A DNA stretch of 7,841 nt, taken from JAJZJT01 sp049964655. Its GTDB lineage: Bacteria; Actinomycetota; Acidimicrobiia; Acidimicrobiales; RAAP-2. This document shows positions 5,464 to 7,841 of the stretch, one piece after another (the first letter of the stretch is position 1; each line of letters begins with the position of its first letter). A program made the position numbers and the translations under genes. A model generated the notes under the pieces. The model saw only the letters and a list, made by a program, of their open reading frames with translations. It was not told the DNA's origin and made no database searches. The stretch is from the NCBI GenBank assembly GCA_049964655.1, contig JBMFXC010000097.1, forward strand, positions 1 through 7,841, read 5' to 3'.

Positions 5464-6219
5464 TCAGCCAGCCTGGCGGGCCACCGCTTCTGCGGCCCGC
5501 GCCGCCGCCTCGGGGTCGCCGAGGTACTCCGCCGAGACAACGGCGAGGTCGTCGTCGAGACGGTAGCGGAAGGGGATGCCCGTGGGGATCTCCAGGCCGA
5601 CGATGTCCTCGTCGGCGATGCCGTCGAGGTGCTTGCGCAGGGCGCGGATGCTGTTGCCGTGGGCGACCACCAACACGCTCCCGCCCCGTGCCCCCTCGGC
5701 GAGGAGGTCCGGGACGATGGCGTCCTGCCAGTAGGGGAGGGCTCGGGCGACGACGTCGGCCAGGCACTCGGTGCGTGGCAGGGCCTCTGCCGGCACGTCT
5801 CGGTACCGAGGGTCCCCGGCGGCCTGGCGCTCGTCACCCTCGGGCAGCTCCGGTGGAGGCGTGTCGTAGCTACGCCGCCACACCTTCACCTGGTCGGCCC
5901 CGAACCGCTCGGCCGTCTCCTTCTTGTTGCGCCCCTGCAGGTCGCCGTAGTGGCGCTCGTTCAATCGCCAGTGACGCCGGACCGGTAGCCAGCTCCGACC
6001 TGCTGCCTCGAGCACCAAGTTGGCCGTGCGCACAGCACGGGTCAAAAGCGAGGTGTGGACCACGCGGAGGTCGAGATCGCCGGTCCCGGCGAGGAGCGCA
6101 CCGGCGGCCCGGGCTTCGCCCTCGCCCTTCGGGGACAGGTCGACGTCGTGCCAGCCGGTGAACAGGTTCTCGGCGTTCCAGAGCGACTCGCCGTGGCGGA
6201 GCAGGACCAGGTCAGGCAT
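5464..6219 (-). CDS. gpmA: 2,3-bisphosphoglycerate-dependent phosphoglycerate mutase
   Basis: A 251-residue cytosolic enzyme that interconverts 3- and 2-phosphoglycerate in glycolysis and gluconeogenesis. It shows the histidine-phosphatase signature LLRHGESLWN (6-15), where His9 is the phosphorylated residue after Arg8, then NLFTGWHDVDLSPKG (18-32), Arg61, LNERHYGDLQG (86-96) with acid Glu88, and VVAHGNSIRAL (184-194) with second catalytic His187. TGIPF (213-217) matches the usual TGIPL. The long insert around 95-150 and the total length near 250 fit true dPGM rather than a shorter general phosphatase. The ATG has no Shine-Dalgarno sequence; instead TACGCT sits six bases before it, which suggests leaderless mRNA. 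It is convergent with the PII gene and divergent from dnaK; neither neighbour is functionally related. Confidence 0.94.
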   Translation of the reverse strand: MPDLVLLRHGESLWNAENLFTGWHDVDLSPKGEGEARAAGALLAGTGDLDLRVVHTSLLTRAVRTANLVLEAAGRSWLPVRRHWRLNERHYGDLQGRNKKETAERFGADQVKVWRRSYDTPPPELPEGDERQAAGDPRYRDVPAEALPRTECLADVVARALPYWQDAIVPDLLAEGARGGSVLVVAHGNSIRALRKHLDGIADEDIVGLEIPTGIPFRYRLDDDLAVVSAEYLGDPEAAARAAEAVARQAG

Positions 6220-6225
6220 GGGAGC

Positions 6226-6231
6226 AGCGTA
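6226..6231 (-). promoter_or_regulatory. -10 box for gpmA, leaderless arrangement
   Basis: On the minus strand TACGCT fits TANNNT and is followed by six bases and then the gpmA ATG. That spacing puts the transcription start on the A of the start codon, the usual layout of leaderless actinobacterial genes, and agrees with the missing ribosome-binding site. TTGCCC (6246-6251) could be a -35, but spacing is only 14. Confidence 0.5.
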
Positions 6232-6347
6232 CTCCGACCCCCGTCGGGCAATCCGAAGCGGTCACCACGACGACCCGGGCACGCGCCCGCGCCCGACGAC
6301 GTCGGCTCAGGGCCCCAGTGACAAGGCCCCCTGTCAAGAGGCCAAAG

Positions 6348-6374
6348 AAAGTTGACACGACCGCTATCAACTTT
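6348..6374. promoter_or_regulatory. HAIR-like inverted repeat, probable HspR operator of dnaK
   Basis: AAAGTTGA (6348-6355) and TCAACTTT (6367-6374) form a perfect 8-bp inverted repeat with an 11-base spacer. The HspR-binding HAIR element is CTTGAGT-N7-ACTCAAG, that is TTGA-N11-TCAA at its core; the core and its spacing are identical here, while the flanking bases differ (GTTGACA and TATCAAC). It overlaps the dnaK -35 hexamer, a position suited to repression. HspR control of dnaK is established in Streptomyces and Mycobacterium; the assignment here is inferred. Confidence 0.6.
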
Positions 6375-6382
6375 GTTATACT
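6352..6382 (+). promoter_or_regulatory. dnaK promoter (TTGACA / TATACT)
   Basis: A consensus -35 TTGACA (6352-6357) and near-consensus -10 TATACT (6377-6382) are separated by 19 bases, slightly longer than ideal. They lie in the only AT-rich patch of the window, about 85 bases before the dnaK start. The long spacer may make the basal promoter weaker or regulator-dependent. The -35 is inside the left arm of the HAIR-like repeat. Confidence 0.7.
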
Positions 6383-6389
6383 GACCTCA

Positions 6390-6447
6390 CGGAACGCACC
6401 GCCGGTGCGACGGTTCACCGTGTGCGCCGGACCTCGGAACGCACCGC
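6390..6447 (+). repeat. 13-bp direct repeat flanking a hairpin in the dnaK leader
   Basis: CGGAACGCACCGC occurs at 6390-6402 and 6435-6447. Between them, 6402-6413 pairs with 6418-6430: twelve pairs with two G-U, one bulged G (6422) and the tetraloop TTCA. The left arm's GGTGCG (6404-6409) is also complementary to CGCACC in either repeat copy, so alternative folds are possible just upstream of the ribosome-binding site (AGGAGG, 6456-6461). Confidence 0.6.
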
Positions 6448-6466
6448 AGGCAGTGAGGAGGCAGTG

Positions 6467-7841
<1,375 letters not shown>

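Noticed and set aside
6319..6336. Second operator at TGACA-N8-TGTCA upstream of dnaK
   Set aside because: The arms are only five bases and the spacing does not match the HAIR geometry. CTTGACA on the minus strand there also has no -10 at a usable distance.
6212..6366. Possible small membrane protein on the minus strand overlapping the gpmA start (hydrophobic stretch then an arginine run)
   Set aside because: It would need a TTG start with no ribosome-binding site inside the dnaK promoter region, and its codons follow the promoter's AT-rich composition.

Overview
This is a GC-rich, gene-dense stretch of housekeeping DNA from what looks like an actinobacterium. The clues are the high GC content in all codon third positions, GTG starts, a Mycobacterium-type dCTP deaminase, an EtfD-like membrane Fe-S oxidoreductase, a GlnR-type operator before an amtB-PII operon, and a HspR/HAIR-like inverted repeat at the dnaK promoter. 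A deeper lineage such as Acidimicrobiia is possible, but the window alone does not settle this. A run of exactly 100 N (3078-3177) shows that it comes from a scaffolded draft assembly, so the distance across that gap is not real.

Layout. The window opens inside a tRNA-Gly(CCC) on the minus strand (3' end cut off). A non-coding stretch of about 250 bases follows and holds a 28-bp direct repeat. Next, on the plus strand, come dcd (313-879) and a 683-residue membrane-anchored Fe-S oxidoreductase (1018-3069). A 16-bp tandem repeat starts at or just after its stop codon, is interrupted by the assembly gap, and resumes for 4.4 copies. A second plus-strand unit follows: a GlnR-like box, the ammonium transporter gene amtB (3463-4860), a 12-bp intercistronic hairpin, and a PII gene (4954-5292). 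Three hairpins then lie between PII and the convergent phosphoglycerate mutase gene gpmA (minus strand, 5464-6219). Divergent from gpmA is dnaK (from 6467, running off the right edge), behind a strong promoter that overlaps a HAIR-like operator.

How the genes work together. amtB and PII form the classical ammonium uptake and sensing pair: PII caps the transporter when nitrogen is sufficient, and GlnR probably activates the operon when nitrogen is short. The Fe-S protein resembles quinone-linked oxidoreductases that take electrons from electron-transfer flavoprotein or a similar donor. dcd supplies dUMP for thymidylate synthesis, gpmA serves glycolysis and gluconeogenesis, and dnaK is the heat-shock chaperone. 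These are separate transcription units, not one system.

I found no convincing previously undescribed system. The most informative signals are regulatory: the GlnR-like box, the HAIR-like operator and the repeat-and-hairpin dnaK leader. The tandem repeat at the assembly gap and the unusual pore-mouth residue of the ammonium transporter are also worth a look.
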